Part shown: positions 25,581-34,781 of the stretch, piece by piece
How positions within the stretch are numbered: position 1 is the stretch's first letter
Layout: each line of letters starts with the position of its first letter
NCBI GenBank assembly: GCA_003151515.1
Contig: PLXS01000009.1
Span: forward strand, 21,162-85,161
Reading direction: 5' to 3'
DNA: 64,000 nucleotides
Source of the DNA: Opitutaceae bacterium
GTDB lineage: Bacteria > Verrucomicrobiota > Verrucomicrobiia > Opitutales > Opitutaceae
The notes under the pieces: generated by a model
The model's database searches: none
Seen by the model: only the letters and a program-made list of their open reading frames with translations
Told to the model about the DNA's origin: nothing
Made by a program: the position numbers and the translations under genes

Positions 25581-26444
25581 ATGTACAAACCACGCATAAC
25601 CCTCCTCTTGGCCGCCCTGGCCGCCATCGCCCCCGCCGCATTCGCGTCGGGTGATGCGGCCGAGCCCGAGACGATGGCGCAGCACCGGCTGACGCAGATC
25701 GAGGAGCACCAGAAGGCCCTGTTCGCGGACGCCGCCGCCCAGGGCAAGGCGCTGGACGCCTCGTCCTTCCAGTCCCAGGTCGAGCAGCTCACCCGGGAGT
25801 ACGAGTCGCTCCTGCGCGACAATCCAAAGTTTGCGGACGGGTTCGCATGCTACGGGTACATGCTCTGGAAGGTCGGCCTTAGGAAGCAGGCGGTCGCCAT
25901 CCTGCTCAAGGCGAACGAGATGGATCCGAACATCCCGCTCGTCAAGAACGAGCTCGGCAACTATCTGGCCGAGGACGGCAAGCCCCTGCAGGCGGTCAAC
26001 TACTTCCTCTCCGCGGTGAAGCTGAAGCCCAAGGAGCCGCTCTACCACTATCAGCTTGGCACCCTGCTCTGCGAGGCGAGGGACGACTTCCTGCGCAGCG
26101 GCGAGTGGACCCGCGACTCGGTGGACCACGCGATGCAGGAGGCCTTCAAGAGTGCGGCGGAGCTTGCGCCGGACCGCATCGAGTTCGCCTACAGGTACGC
26201 GGAATCCTTCTACGACATGGCCGACCCGGACTGGCCTGCGGCCCTCAAGGTGTGGCAGGGGCTCGAGTCCAAGGCGCAGTCCGAGCTCGAGCGCCAGACC
26301 ATGTGCCTGCACCAGGCCAATGTCCTCATCTACATGGGCAGGGCCGACCAGGCCCGCAAGGTCCTGGACACAGTCATCCTGCCGGCCCTGGACGAGCAGA
26401 AGCAGAAGCTGGTTGCGCGCATTGCCCCCGCGTCGGAGAAATAG
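25581..26444 (+). CDS. Secreted TPR-repeat protein
   Basis: This 287-residue protein has a signal peptide (residues 1-23, PAAFASG). At least three tetratricopeptide units lie between about residues 70 and 170 (GFACYGYMLWKVGLRKQAVA; VKNELGNYLAEDGKPLQAVN), with further helical pairs to the end. It is probably periplasmic and acts as a protein-protein scaffold. The partner is unknown. The stop is 3 bp before the M50 protease start, and the following prmB is also coupled, so the three form an operon. Confidence 0.8.
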   Translation: MYKPRITLLLAALAAIAPAAFASGDAAEPETMAQHRLTQIEEHQKALFADAAAQGKALDASSFQSQVEQLTREYESLLRDNPKFADGFACYGYMLWKVGLRKQAVAILLKANEMDPNIPLVKNELGNYLAEDGKPLQAVNYFLSAVKLKPKEPLYHYQLGTLLCEARDDFLRSGEWTRDSVDHAMQEAFKSAAELAPDRIEFAYRYAESFYDMADPDWPAALKVWQGLESKAQSELERQTMCLHQANVLIYMGRADQARKVLDTVILPALDEQKQKLVARIAPASEK

Positions 26445-26447
26445 GGC

Positions 26448-27122
26448 ATGGATCTGGATCCGGCATTCATCCGCGACGGGCTGATCATCTTCCTCCTGCT
26501 CGTGGTCAGCATCATATTCCACGAGTGGGGGCACGCGATCGTGGCGGATCTGCTGGGCGACGACACGCCCCGCTCCGAGGGCCGGGTGACCCTGGACCCG
26601 CGCTCGCACTTGGACCTCGTGGGCACCGTGATCATCCCGCTCATCAACATCTTCGTGTTCCGGGGTGGGTTCAACTTCATCGGATGGGGCAAACCGGTCA
26701 TGACAAACCCGTCCAACTATGCCAACAGGCAGCGCGACGACGTCCTCGTCTCGCTCGCGGGCCCCGCGGCCAACCTGCTGCTCGCCGTCGCGGCCGTCCT
26801 CGCCCTGTCGCCCGTCGTGGCGGCGCACCCGAGGTTCGGCGAGCTGGTCTACGGGCTTGTCGTCATGAACGTGGGGCTCGCGGTCTTCAACATGATCCCG
26901 ATACCGCCGCTGGACGGCGCGACGCTGCTTCGGCGCGCGGTCAGGATGTCCGAGGAGACCTACTACGGCATCGCCCGCTGGAGCGGGCTGATCCTGCTCG
27001 TCCTCATCAACCTGAGCGTGACCCGGCAGGTCATCGGGTTCCTGGTGGGCGAGGCCTGCGTCCCGTATGCGGTCCTCTGCAACTGGATAAGCCCCACGGC
27101 CTGCCGCCTGATATTCTCGTGA
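26448..27122 (+). CDS. Site-2 protease family (M50) membrane metalloprotease
   Basis: This 224-residue polytopic protein has the zinc motif HEWGHA near residue 25 in the first helix and the third ligand in NMIPIPPLDGATLL near residue 150. These are the two motifs of rhomboid-length M50B proteases (YwhC/FtsH-independent type). FNFIGWGKPV is the conserved loop between them. It likely cleaves substrates within the membrane. It is not the RseP type, because no PDZ domain is present. It overlaps the start of prmB (GTGA). Confidence 0.88.
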   Translation: MDLDPAFIRDGLIIFLLLVVSIIFHEWGHAIVADLLGDDTPRSEGRVTLDPRSHLDLVGTVIIPLINIFVFRGGFNFIGWGKPVMTNPSNYANRQRDDVLVSLAGPAANLLLAVAAVLALSPVVAAHPRFGELVYGLVVMNVGLAVFNMIPIPPLDGATLLRRAVRMSEETYYGIARWSGLILLVLINLSVTRQVIGFLVGEACVPYAVLCNWISPTACRLIFS

Positions 27123-28009
27123 CGCCCGCCGGATGGCTAAGGTGCGCCGAGGCCATGAGCGCGCGCAGCAAGGCGACCTTCGGACAAGTGGCGTCGGGCG
27201 CGCGCGACGAGGCCCTGTATCTGATCCTGCGGGTGCTGCGGCTTCCCCTGGACAGCCCGGGCTCCGTGATGCGGCGCAGGCTCCCCGCGGCGCAGTCCGC
27301 GGCGGTGGGCGAGGCCCTGAGGCGGCGATTCGTCGACCGGGAGCCGGCGGCCTACATCACGGGCGAGGCCTGGCTGGGCGGCCTCAGGTTCCACGTCGAC
27401 GAGCGCGTCCTCATCCCGCGAAGCTACTTTGTCGAGGTCCTGGAGGGGCAGGTCGACCCGTGGATCGGGGACCCGGCCCGGGTGACGCGGGCCGCCGACG
27501 TGTGCACGGGCTCGGGCTGCCTCGCCGTGCTGCTCGCGAGGCATTTCAAGGGCGCCATGGTTGACGCGACCGACCTCATTGCCGGGGCGCTGGAGGTGGC
27601 GGCGGCCAACGTGAGGCTGCACCGCCTCTCGGGGCGCGTGCGCCTTCTCGAGGGCGACCTGCTCCTGCCCGCGGGGGCCGCCCGCTACGACGTGATCCTC
27701 TCAAACCCACCCTACGAGCCCTCGGCGCGCGTCGACAGGCTGCCCTTGGAATTCCGCAGGGAGCCGAGGGTCGCCCTGGACGGAGGCAGCGACGGCCTGC
27801 AGACCATCCGAAGGCTGGTGCGACAGGCGGCCGCGCGGCTCAGGCCCCGGGGCATCCTCATGATCGAGGTGGGCGGGTGCAGGGAGGCGTTCGAGCGGGA
27901 GTTCGCCCACCTGGAGCCCCACTGGTTCCACACCCAGGACGGCAGCGACTGCGTGTGCCTGATCCAGGTCGAGCGGCTCGCCCGCCGTCACGGGCGCGCC
28001 AGGTCGTAG
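27119..28009 (+). CDS. prmB: Ribosomal protein uL3 N5-glutamine methyltransferase (PrmB-like)
   Basis: This 296-residue SAM-dependent methyltransferase has the PrmB-type N-terminal region with YITGEAWLGGLRFHVDERVL. The SAM loop is DVCTGSGCLAVLLA, and the catalytic SNPPYEPSARVD is the NPPY motif of glutamine methyltransferases. RREPRVALDGGSDGL follows, as in PrmB. The GTG start overlaps the protease stop (GTGA), giving MTPAGWLRCAEAM. Related PrmC (which methylates release factors) is the alternative, but the N-terminal region matches PrmB better. It is convergent with metW and overlaps it by 22 bp. Confidence 0.82.
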   Translation: MTPAGWLRCAEAMSARSKATFGQVASGARDEALYLILRVLRLPLDSPGSVMRRRLPAAQSAAVGEALRRRFVDREPAAYITGEAWLGGLRFHVDERVLIPRSYFVEVLEGQVDPWIGDPARVTRAADVCTGSGCLAVLLARHFKGAMVDATDLIAGALEVAAANVRLHRLSGRVRLLEGDLLLPAGAARYDVILSNPPYEPSARVDRLPLEFRREPRVALDGGSDGLQTIRRLVRQAAARLRPRGILMIEVGGCREAFEREFAHLEPHWFHTQDGSDCVCLIQVERLARRHGRARS

Positions 28010-28596
28010 AGCGCGTAGCCCGCGAGCAGGTTGGGCAGCACCGGGCAGGGCGTGCGCCAGTCGCCGAGGAGATGGGCGCGCCGCACGACCCGGATCGACT
28101 TCTCGCGGCAGAAGGCCTCGAAGTCGGCGATAGTCAGGTGGTTCGCGGGGCGGCTCTCGTGCCACGCGGTCGTGTAGACCGCGTTTCGCAGCTTGCGGCC
28201 CCGCACGAGGGCGCCGAGCCGGTTCTTCCAGAAGCCGAGGTTAACGAACCCGACCGTCAGGGCGGAGCCCACCCGCAGGGCCTCGAGGATCACGCCCGCC
28301 GGGTCGTCGAGCTCGTGGGCCGTGCGCGAGCAGATGACCCGGTCGAAGTGGCGGTCCGGGAATGCCCGCATGAAGCCGGTCATGTCGCCCTGGTAGACGC
28401 TTAGGCCGCGCTGCACGCAGGAGACGATGCGCCCGAAGTCGAGGTCGACCCCGGTCGCCTGGACCTGCTTCGCCTGGACCAGGTAGTCCATGAGTTCGCC
28501 CCTGCCGCATCCCAGGTCGAGGACGCGCGACTGGGGCTCGACCCACTCGCCGATCACCCTCATGTCCACCGTGCGCTTCTCTACGACTCTGGTCAT
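27988..28596 (-). CDS. metW: Methionine biosynthesis protein MetW
   Basis: This 202-residue SAM-dependent methyltransferase-fold protein is typically encoded directly after metX and needed with it for homoserine acylation in several bacteria. The SAM loop is VLDLGCGRGELMDYL. ICSRTAHELDDP and GFWKNRLGALVRGRK are MetW-specific. The start chosen is the ATG at 28596, which has GAGGG 7 bp upstream. An in-frame ATG at 28614 overlaps the metX stop (TGATG). The pair is translationally coupled. Confidence 0.9.
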   Translation of the reverse strand: MTRVVEKRTVDMRVIGEWVEPQSRVLDLGCGRGELMDYLVQAKQVQATGVDLDFGRIVSCVQRGLSVYQGDMTGFMRAFPDRHFDRVICSRTAHELDDPAGVILEALRVGSALTVGFVNLGFWKNRLGALVRGRKLRNAVYTTAWHESRPANHLTIADFEAFCREKSIRVVRRAHLLGDWRTPCPVLPNLLAGYALYDLARP

Positions 28597-28613
28597 GGCG
28601 GGTCCCTCGCGCA

Positions 28614-29828
28614 TCAGATCGTGAAGTCGAAAACGTACCCCTCGCTGCGCTCGAGGAACCCGCGCACGAGCGCGTAGAGCGCCTCGCTCTCCAGCAGGAA
28701 CGAGTCGTGCCCCAGGTCCGTCGACAGCTCGGCGTAGCTCGCCCTCCTTCCGGCGCGCAGGAGCGCCAGCGCTATCTCCCGGTTCTGCTCGGGCGGGAAG
28801 AGCCAGTCGCTCGTGAAGCCGACGACCAGGGACTCGGCGGCGACGGGCGCGAACGCCTGCTCCAGCGAGCCGGCGACGCTGGCCGCGTCGAACTGGTCGA
28901 TTGCCCTCGTGATGTAGAGGTAGGAGTTCGCGTCGAAGCGGTTGATGAAGCTCTCTCCCTGGTGGCGCAGGTAGCTCTCCACCTCGAACTGCGCGTCGAA
29001 CGTGTAGGACTCGCCGCCGGCGCTGTCGCGCTTTCGCCTGCCAAACTTGCGGTCCATGCCGGCGTCCGAGAGGTACGTGATGTGCGCCATCATGCGCGCG
29101 ATCGCGAGCCCCACGCGCGGGCCCCCGTCCCTGGGGTAGTCGCCGTGGTTCCAGGCGGGGTCCTGCATGATCGCCTGGCGGCCCACCTCGTTGAAGGCGA
29201 TCGCCTGGGCGCTCTCGTTGGCGGTCGAGGCCATGATGATCTGGCGCCTCGTGAAGTGAGGGTACTCCATCGCGAACATCATCGAGGTCATGCCGCCCAT
29301 CGAGCCGCCGAGGACCGCGTGGAGCTCGGCGACGCCCAGGTGGTCGAGCAGGAGCTTCTGCGAGCGCACCATGTCGCGGATCGTGACGAAAGGGAAGTTG
29401 ATGCCGTAGGGCCTCGAGGTCGCGGGGTCGGCCGAGCTGGGCCCCGTGGAGCCCTGGCACCCGCCGAGGACGTTCGCGCAGACGACGAAGAAGCGGCGGG
29501 TGTCCACCGCCTTTCCGGGCCCGATCAGGTTGTTCCACCAGCCCGGCTTCGCGTCGGACTCCGAGTGCCAGCCGGCGCAGTGGTGGTCGCCGCTCAGGGC
29601 GTGGCAGATGAGGACCGCGTTGTCGCGGGTCGCGTTCAGCGCGCCGTACGTCTCGTAGCGCAGCGTGAAGCCCTGGATCGTCTGGCCGCTCATGAACGCG
29701 AACGGCCCGGGGTGCGTGAATTCTCTCGGCCGGACGATGCCCACGTCGTCCCCGGCGAGGTGCCGGGGCCGCTTGTCCGACTCAGGCGGGGCCTGGACGT
29801 CGTCGGTCATGGGGAGGGTCTGATTCAA
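28614..29828 (-). CDS. metX: Homoserine O-acyltransferase MetX
   Basis: This 404-residue alpha/beta-hydrolase-fold enzyme activates homoserine with acetyl- or succinyl-CoA for methionine synthesis. The nucleophile Ser is in LGGSMGGMTSMMFA near residue 170. VLICHALSGDHHCAGW, VVCANVLGGCQGSTGP and the C-terminal Asp and His (FTSDWLFPPEQ; DLGHDSFLLE) complete the MetX pattern. Acetyl versus succinyl preference cannot be told by eye. It is on the same strand as yidC (61 bp after its stop), and metW follows at once. Confidence 0.93.
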   Translation of the reverse strand: MNQTLPMTDDVQAPPESDKRPRHLAGDDVGIVRPREFTHPGPFAFMSGQTIQGFTLRYETYGALNATRDNAVLICHALSGDHHCAGWHSESDAKPGWWNNLIGPGKAVDTRRFFVVCANVLGGCQGSTGPSSADPATSRPYGINFPFVTIRDMVRSQKLLLDHLGVAELHAVLGGSMGGMTSMMFAMEYPHFTRRQIIMASTANESAQAIAFNEVGRQAIMQDPAWNHGDYPRDGGPRVGLAIARMMAHITYLSDAGMDRKFGRRKRDSAGGESYTFDAQFEVESYLRHQGESFINRFDANSYLYITRAIDQFDAASVAGSLEQAFAPVAAESLVVGFTSDWLFPPEQNREIALALLRAGRRASYAELSTDLGHDSFLLESEALYALVRGFLERSEGYVFDFTI

Positions 29829-29889
29829 CCAGAGTGGCCGCCCTACGCAAGGCGGGGGAGCCCTTATGACGCCCTGCGGGCGGTCCGCC

Positions 29890-31701
29890 TCAGCGCTTCT
29901 TCGGCGTGACGTTCTTCGTCGGCTTGCCCGGGCGAACCTGCGCCTTCTCCTCGTCGTCGTGCCCGCGGTTCACAATGACCTGCTGGAAGATGATGAAGAG
30001 GCCGTTCGCCGTCGAGTAGAGCGAGAGGGCGCAGGAGTAATTGTAGTAGATGAAGAGGGACATGAGCGGCATCAGCTTCATCATCTTCATCTGCGCGTTG
30101 TCCACGGCCGGCTGCGGCGTCAGGCGCATCTGGTAGAACAGGGTGAGGCAGAAGAGGATCGGCAGGATGTTGATGCCGAACGAGCCGATGTACGGCAGCG
30201 GTATCGCGAACACCGTGTCCGGGGAGGAAAGGTCGTGCGCCCAGAGGAAGGGGGCGTACCGCAGCTCGGCGGCGCTCTGGAGCATCTTGAAGAAGGCGAA
30301 GAAGAACGGTATCGTGAGCAGCATCGGCAGGCAGCCCCCGAGGGGGTTCACCTTGTGCTGCTTGTACAGCTCCATCATCGCCGCCTGCTGCTTCTGGGGG
30401 TTGTCCTTGAACTTCTCCCGGATGACCTTCATCTCGGGCATGAGCTTCTGCATGCGCCGCGACGAGCGGGCCTGGCTGATCGAGAGCGGAAGGAAAGCAA
30501 CCTTGAGGGCCAGCGTCGTCAGGATGATCGCCACGCCCCAGTTGGCCGTCCATCCGTGGATCCACGTCATGAGGGTCAGCAGGATCGCGGCGCAGAAGCG
30601 GAAGATGAAGCTGCCCAGGTCCATGACGCGATCCTGGTCCCGCTTGAAGACGTCCGTGTTCGACAGCCTCGGGTACTCCTTGGGGCCCACGTACAGGCTG
30701 CCCGCGAGCCTCGCCTCGGCGTGCGCCGCGATGGCCGGCACGTCGAAGTTGACGTCGCCCGTGATCCCGTACGCGCGCCGGTCGGCGTCGGGGAGGCGGT
30801 CCAGGAGCTTGACCCTGCGGGTCTCGAGCCCGGCCGCCGCCTCGTCGGGCGTGAGTATCGCCGAGAAGAACTGGTTCTTCACCGTGGCCCACACGATCGG
30901 GCCGGAGGCCGCGATCACGGGCCTCGGCCCGTGGGCGCCGTAGCCCAGCATGCCGCCGCTCTGCTCGAGCTCCGAGCGGCGCACGAGGGTCGTGTCCTTG
31001 CCGTTCCAGAACTCGGTCGTCAGCTGGTAGCCGTTGTCGAGCGCGTTGCTGGGCGCCGCCGTGCCGAGCGAGAGCTGCACGCGCAAAGGGGCCGAGGCTT
31101 TGTCCGTCAGGTTGCGCAGCGTCGTCTCGCACCGGATGAGGTACGGGTCGGAGGTGGGCGACTTGTCAGGCGAGAGGGTGTAGCGGCGCGTGACCTCGAG
31201 GGTCTCGTCGAGGACCGTGCGGTAGACGACCTCGCTGTCGGTGCAGGAGACGAGCTTGTAGCGGGTGGAGCGGTCGAGGCCGGGGACCCCGGCGAAGGCC
31301 ATCATAGCGTCCGCGTGGGGCTCGTTGAAGATGAAGGGGTCGCTCTCGCCCTGCACGGCGGGGTACTTCTTGAAGGCGACGTCAAGTATCGCGCCTCCCG
31401 AGTCGGTGAAGCTCACCGTGACAAAGCTGTTGCCGAGGCGGGTGACGGTAGCCCCCTTCTGGTCGGCCTGCGCCGTGGCGAAGGTGGGCTCCTCGATGCC
31501 GGGCGACGGGGCGGGCGATGCGGAGGGCATCGCGCCGGGAGACGCAGCCGGCGCCTGGGGCTGGCCCTGGATCTCCCTGCTCACCTCGCGCCGGACCTCG
31601 GCCGGCGGGGGGTTCTGGCGCATGAACCTCTGGCCGTACATGAGGACCAGGAAGGCCGCGACGAACATCAGGGTTCCGAGAATTGTGTTCTTCTTGTCCA
31701 A
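29890..31701 (-). CDS. yidC: Membrane protein insertase YidC
   Basis: This 603-residue protein inserts proteins into the inner membrane alone or with Sec. The N-terminus MDKKNTILGTLMFVAAFLVL is the YidC pattern and sets the start at a TTG (31701), 5 bp after yidD. A Pro/Ala/Ser linker precedes the large periplasmic domain. The C-terminal 200 residues hold the conserved insertase helices (WGVAIILTTLALKVAFLPLS, MKVIREKFKDNPQKQQAAMM, GGCLPMLLTIPFFFAFFKM). The protein ends in a basic tail, TKNVTPKKR. Confidence 0.95.
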   Translation of the reverse strand: MDKKNTILGTLMFVAAFLVLMYGQRFMRQNPPPAEVRREVSREIQGQPQAPAASPGAMPSASPAPSPGIEEPTFATAQADQKGATVTRLGNSFVTVSFTDSGGAILDVAFKKYPAVQGESDPFIFNEPHADAMMAFAGVPGLDRSTRYKLVSCTDSEVVYRTVLDETLEVTRRYTLSPDKSPTSDPYLIRCETTLRNLTDKASAPLRVQLSLGTAAPSNALDNGYQLTTEFWNGKDTTLVRRSELEQSGGMLGYGAHGPRPVIAASGPIVWATVKNQFFSAILTPDEAAAGLETRRVKLLDRLPDADRRAYGITGDVNFDVPAIAAHAEARLAGSLYVGPKEYPRLSNTDVFKRDQDRVMDLGSFIFRFCAAILLTLMTWIHGWTANWGVAIILTTLALKVAFLPLSISQARSSRRMQKLMPEMKVIREKFKDNPQKQQAAMMELYKQHKVNPLGGCLPMLLTIPFFFAFFKMLQSAAELRYAPFLWAHDLSSPDTVFAIPLPYIGSFGINILPILFCLTLFYQMRLTPQPAVDNAQMKMMKLMPLMSLFIYYNYSCALSLYSTANGLFIIFQQVIVNRGHDDEEKAQVRPGKPTKNVTPKKR

Positions 31702-31706
31702 GGGAG

Positions 31707-31991
31707 TCAGGAGGTTTCCCGCGCCGCGGCGGGGACCGGGTCGTTGCCGCCCGGGTGCAGGGGCGTGCACTTGAGGACGCGGCGGGCGGCCATCCAGCCG
31801 CCCCGCAGGACGCCGTGCGCCGCCACGGCCTCGGCCGCATAGTGGGAGCACGTCGGGTTGAACCGGCACCCGCAGGCCGGCCCGAAGAGGGCGGGGAGAA
31901 CCGGGGAGGCCGTGTTCTGGTAGACCCTGATGAGGGCGATCGCCGCCGCCGCGGCCGGCCCCGGCCCGCTCCTGTGCGCGATGGGGGTCAT
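31707..31991 (-). CDS. yidD: Membrane protein insertion efficiency factor YidD
   Basis: This 94-residue protein has the family core [33 protein letters not shown] and the three cysteines of YidD (CGCRFNPTC, then KCTPLHPGG). It assists YidC-dependent insertion at the inner membrane. The ATG overlaps the rnpA stop (ATGA), and the gene ends 5 bp before yidC, giving the classical rpmH-rnpA-yidD-yidC order. Confidence 0.94.
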   Translation of the reverse strand: MTPIAHRSGPGPAAAAAIALIRVYQNTASPVLPALFGPACGCRFNPTCSHYAAEAVAAHGVLRGGWMAARRVLKCTPLHPGGNDPVPAAARETS

Positions 31992-32335
31992 TTCACGCGC
32001 ATCCTCCCGCAGGCCTCGGCGAAGCTGCTCTCAAGGCGCGCGTACGGCCAATCGTTCACGGAGCGGCGGGCCACGAGCAGAAGGTCGCAGGAAGGCGGCA
32101 GAAGCTGCTGCTTGGTGCGGAAGATCTCGCGCATCCTGCGCTTGGCCCGGTTGCGCAGCGTGGCGCCGCCGACGGCCTGGGTGGATGCCACGAAGCACGC
32201 CCTCGGTAGGGCCGGGCCCGCGTCCCGGGGCATCCACCAGACGGTGAAGGCCCTGCAGTCGACCCGGTCGCCATGCTCGCGCACGGCCCTGATGTCACTC
32301 TGGCGGCGAAGATGCTGCGCAGGGCGCAATCGCAT
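31988..32335 (-). CDS. rnpA: Ribonuclease P protein component
   Basis: This basic 115-residue protein binds the RNase P RNA and helps process the 5' ends of tRNAs. The RNR motif [13 protein letters not shown] near residue 65 and DLLLVARRS are diagnostic. The start chosen is the ATG at 32335 ([14 protein letters not shown]). An in-frame TTG at 32362 overlaps the rpmH stop and would add nine residues (MIPEPGHPP). Confidence 0.93.
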   Translation of the reverse strand: MRLRPAQHLRRQSDIRAVREHGDRVDCRAFTVWWMPRDAGPALPRACFVASTQAVGGATLRNRAKRRMREIFRTKQQLLPPSCDLLLVARRSVNDWPYARLESSFAEACGRMRVK

Positions 32336-32358
32336 CGGAGGATGACCGGGTTCGGGAA

Positions 32359-32496
32359 TCAAACGACTGTCAGGCGCTTGCGTCCCTTCCGGCGGCGGGA
32401 GGCAAGCACCTTGCGCCCGCCCCTGGTGGACTTGCGTGCGCGGTAGCCTATCTTGCGGGCTCGTTTCTTGCGGTGCGGACGGAAGGTTGGTTGCAT
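32359..32496 (-). CDS. rpmH: 50S ribosomal protein L34 (bL34)
   Basis: This 45-residue, extremely basic protein starts at the ATG at 32496 with [20 protein letters not shown] and ends KGRKRLTVV. The family signature (TFRPHxxKRxRxxGFRAR, here with GYRAR) is present, with a slightly unusual [11 protein letters not shown] start. It leads the rnpA-yidD-yidC run. A TTGACA hexamer lies upstream at about 32550 on the minus strand, but no good -10 box is seen 17 bp from it. dnaA is not upstream. Confidence 0.95.
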   Translation of the reverse strand: MQPTFRPHRKKRARKIGYRARKSTRGGRKVLASRRRKGRKRLTVV

Positions 32497-32682
32497 GTGA
32501 ACGTAGTGTTTAAGAGTTGACTGGCGTGCCCTACGAAGGGGGGGGTGTCAAGGGTGCGATTGATGAGGCGGTGCCCCGGCTTGCGGGACGCGTCCGAATT
32601 CCAGCCAGGGACCGGGTGAGGATTGGCGATCCTTGCGGCGCTGGCCGAGGCGTGTGCGATATGGTACGTTCCTTCGATTAGC

Positions 32683-34602
32683 ATGACCGAACTCCTACTG
32701 CCCGATCGCGGGGACGCTCTTCTCCTGGTGGACATCCAGACTGACTTTCTGGCCGGGGGAGCCTTGGCCATTCCCGGCGGGGATCAGATCGTGCCGATTC
32801 TGAATCGCTATCTTGCCAGGTTCGTCCGCCGGCGCCTTCCCGTCTTCGCCACCCGAGACTGGCATCCTCCCAATCATTGCTCCTTCAAGGCCCACGGCGG
32901 GCATTGGCCGCCCCACTGCATCCAGGGATCCCCCGGCGGGGAATTCTCCCCCGACTTGGACCTGCCGGCGGATGCCATCGTCGTGTCAAAGGCCCGCGAC
33001 CCGGCAGCCGAGGCCTATTCCGGGTTCGCAGGAACGGACTTGGATGCGCGCCTGAAGGCGGCCGGGGTGCGCCGGGTCTTTGTCGGCGGCTTAGCCACCG
33101 ACTATTGCGTCCTTGAAACCGTCCGGGACGCGCGTGCGTGCGGGTTGGAAGTTGTGCTGCTGCGGGACGCCATCCGGGCTGTCAACGCACAGCCCCAGGA
33201 TGGCCGGAAGGCCGAGGAGGAGATGTACCGGCTGGGGGCGGTTCCGGCCGAACTCGGGGATTTGATCCAAGGCGACCCGGGGGCCAGCGCCTTGCTCACC
33301 GACCTGTACCAATTGACTATGCTCCAGGCCTATTACGAGGAGGGGATGACCGGAGAGGCCGTGTTCGAATTCTGCGTCCGGCGCCTGCCGGAGCGGAGGA
33401 ATTTCTTGGTCGCCGCCGGTCTGGAACAGGTGCTCGACTTCCTGGAGGATTTGCAGTTCTCCCCCTCCGAGCTGGCTTGGCTGGAGTCGACCGGCAGGTT
33501 CACGCCCCGATTCCTGCGACACCTGGAGAAGCTCCGCTTCACCGGTCGAGTTGAAGCCATGGCCGAGGGGACGGTGTTCTTCCCGAACGAGCCGATCCTG
33601 CGCGTGGAGGCTCCCATGCCGGAGGCGCAACTGGTGGAGACCCGCGTGCTCAACCTCCTTCATTTCCAGACTGCCATCGCCTCCAAGGCGGTGCGGTGCG
33701 TACTAGCCGCGCCCGGAAAGCCGCTAGTGGACTTTGGGCTGCGCAGGGCCCACGGAGCCGAGGCTGGGCTGCTTGCGGCCCGTGCCGCTTACCTTGCCGG
33801 CTTTGATGCGACGTCCAATGTCCTGGCCGGCAGGCGATTCGGCCTTCCCCTTTCCGGCACCATGGCCCATTCCTTTATCGAGGCGGCCGATTCAGAGGAA
33901 GGCGCCTTTCTGGGGTTTGCCCGGGCAAACCCCGGCAATGCGGTCTTCTTGATCGACACCTACGACACGGAAGTGGCCGCCGCCAAGGTGGTTGAAGTCG
34001 CCCCCGCCCTCCGGGCGCAAGGGCTGGCGGTCGGCGGTGTCCGTCTGGACAGCGGCGACCTAGCCGAGCACGCCCGGCGGGTGCGCGACATCCTTGACCG
34101 GGGCGGCCTAAGGCAAACCCGCATCTTCGCCAGTGGAAACCTCGACGAATTCGAGCTGCAACGGCTAACCGCCGGCGGCGCGCCGATCGACGGCTATGGA
34201 GTGGGCACCCGACTCGTAACGTCGGCGGATGCCCCGTACCTGGATTGTGGTTACAAGCTGCAGGAATACGCCGGACGGCCCCGGGGGAAACGGGCCGAGG
34301 GCAAGGCCACGCTGCCGGGCCGAAAGCAGGTCCATCGACGTTTCGATGCGGCCGGGCAGATGGAAGGAGACCTCGTCTCGCTGCAGGAGGAACCTGTGTC
34401 CGGGGAGCCGCTGATGGAGCCGGTGATGGAGAAAGGCCGGCGGATGGCCGCCTCCCCGGCCCTCTCCGAAGTCCGAAAGAGGCTCCTAGGGCAACTCGAG
34501 CGGCTTCCCGCCCGGCTGCGTTCTCTCGAGGCGGCGGAGGCATATTCGGTTCGGATCTCTTCCGGCATCGTGGAAATGGCGGACCGCCTCTCTTTAGCTT
34601 GA
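32683..34602 (+). CDS. Bifunctional nicotinamidase / nicotinate phosphoribosyltransferase fusion
   Basis: This single 639-residue reading frame carries two successive steps of NAD salvage. Residues 1-200 are a PncA-type nicotinamidase: the catalytic Asp in LLLVDIQTDFLAGG, zinc ligands in TRDWHPPNHCSF and GHWPPHC, Lys in VVSKARDPAAEAYSGF and nucleophile Cys in GLATDYCVLETVRDA. Residues 205-600 are NAPRTase: LLTDLYQLTMLQAYYEEG, the catalytic-type FEFCVRRLPERRNFLVAAG, DFGLRRAHG, VRLDSGDLAEHARRVRDIL and FASGNLDEFEL. The first product, nicotinic acid, is the substrate of the second domain. Codon use looks less GC3-biased than in its neighbours. Confidence 0.92.
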   Translation: MTELLLPDRGDALLLVDIQTDFLAGGALAIPGGDQIVPILNRYLARFVRRRLPVFATRDWHPPNHCSFKAHGGHWPPHCIQGSPGGEFSPDLDLPADAIVVSKARDPAAEAYSGFAGTDLDARLKAAGVRRVFVGGLATDYCVLETVRDARACGLEVVLLRDAIRAVNAQPQDGRKAEEEMYRLGAVPAELGDLIQGDPGASALLTDLYQLTMLQAYYEEGMTGEAVFEFCVRRLPERRNFLVAAGLEQVLDFLEDLQFSPSELAWLESTGRFTPRFLRHLEKLRFTGRVEAMAEGTVFFPNEPILRVEAPMPEAQLVETRVLNLLHFQTAIASKAVRCVLAAPGKPLVDFGLRRAHGAEAGLLAARAAYLAGFDATSNVLAGRRFGLPLSGTMAHSFIEAADSEEGAFLGFARANPGNAVFLIDTYDTEVAAAKVVEVAPALRAQGLAVGGVRLDSGDLAEHARRVRDILDRGGLRQTRIFASGNLDEFELQRLTAGGAPIDGYGVGTRLVTSADAPYLDCGYKLQEYAGRPRGKRAEGKATLPGRKQVHRRFDAAGQMEGDLVSLQEEPVSGEPLMEPVMEKGRRMAASPALSEVRKRLLGQLERLPARLRSLEAAEAYSVRISSGIVEMADRLSLA

Positions 34603-34781
34603 ACGGCGAAAAGACGATAATCCCGATGAACATGAGGCGGCGCGCGGTTGCATTTATCCGGCACGCATTAACAGCCCGTTGCGGCGTCTTGGCATGCGGC
34701 ATGGCCGTGGGCCCGGAATTGGGGGAAGAGCACTGAGGCGGGGCAATGCACCTGAGATGATTGCGCCGGAAGGGCATCCGC

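Noticed and set aside
27119..28009. PrmC (release-factor methyltransferase) as identity of the methyltransferase
   Set aside because: The N-terminal region and the AYITGEAWLGGLRFHVDERV block resemble PrmB. PrmC is usually beside prfA, which is absent here.
32497..32682. Possible replication origin beside rpmH
   Set aside because: No dnaA gene and no cluster of DnaA boxes (TTATCCACA-like) is visible in this GC-rich gap.
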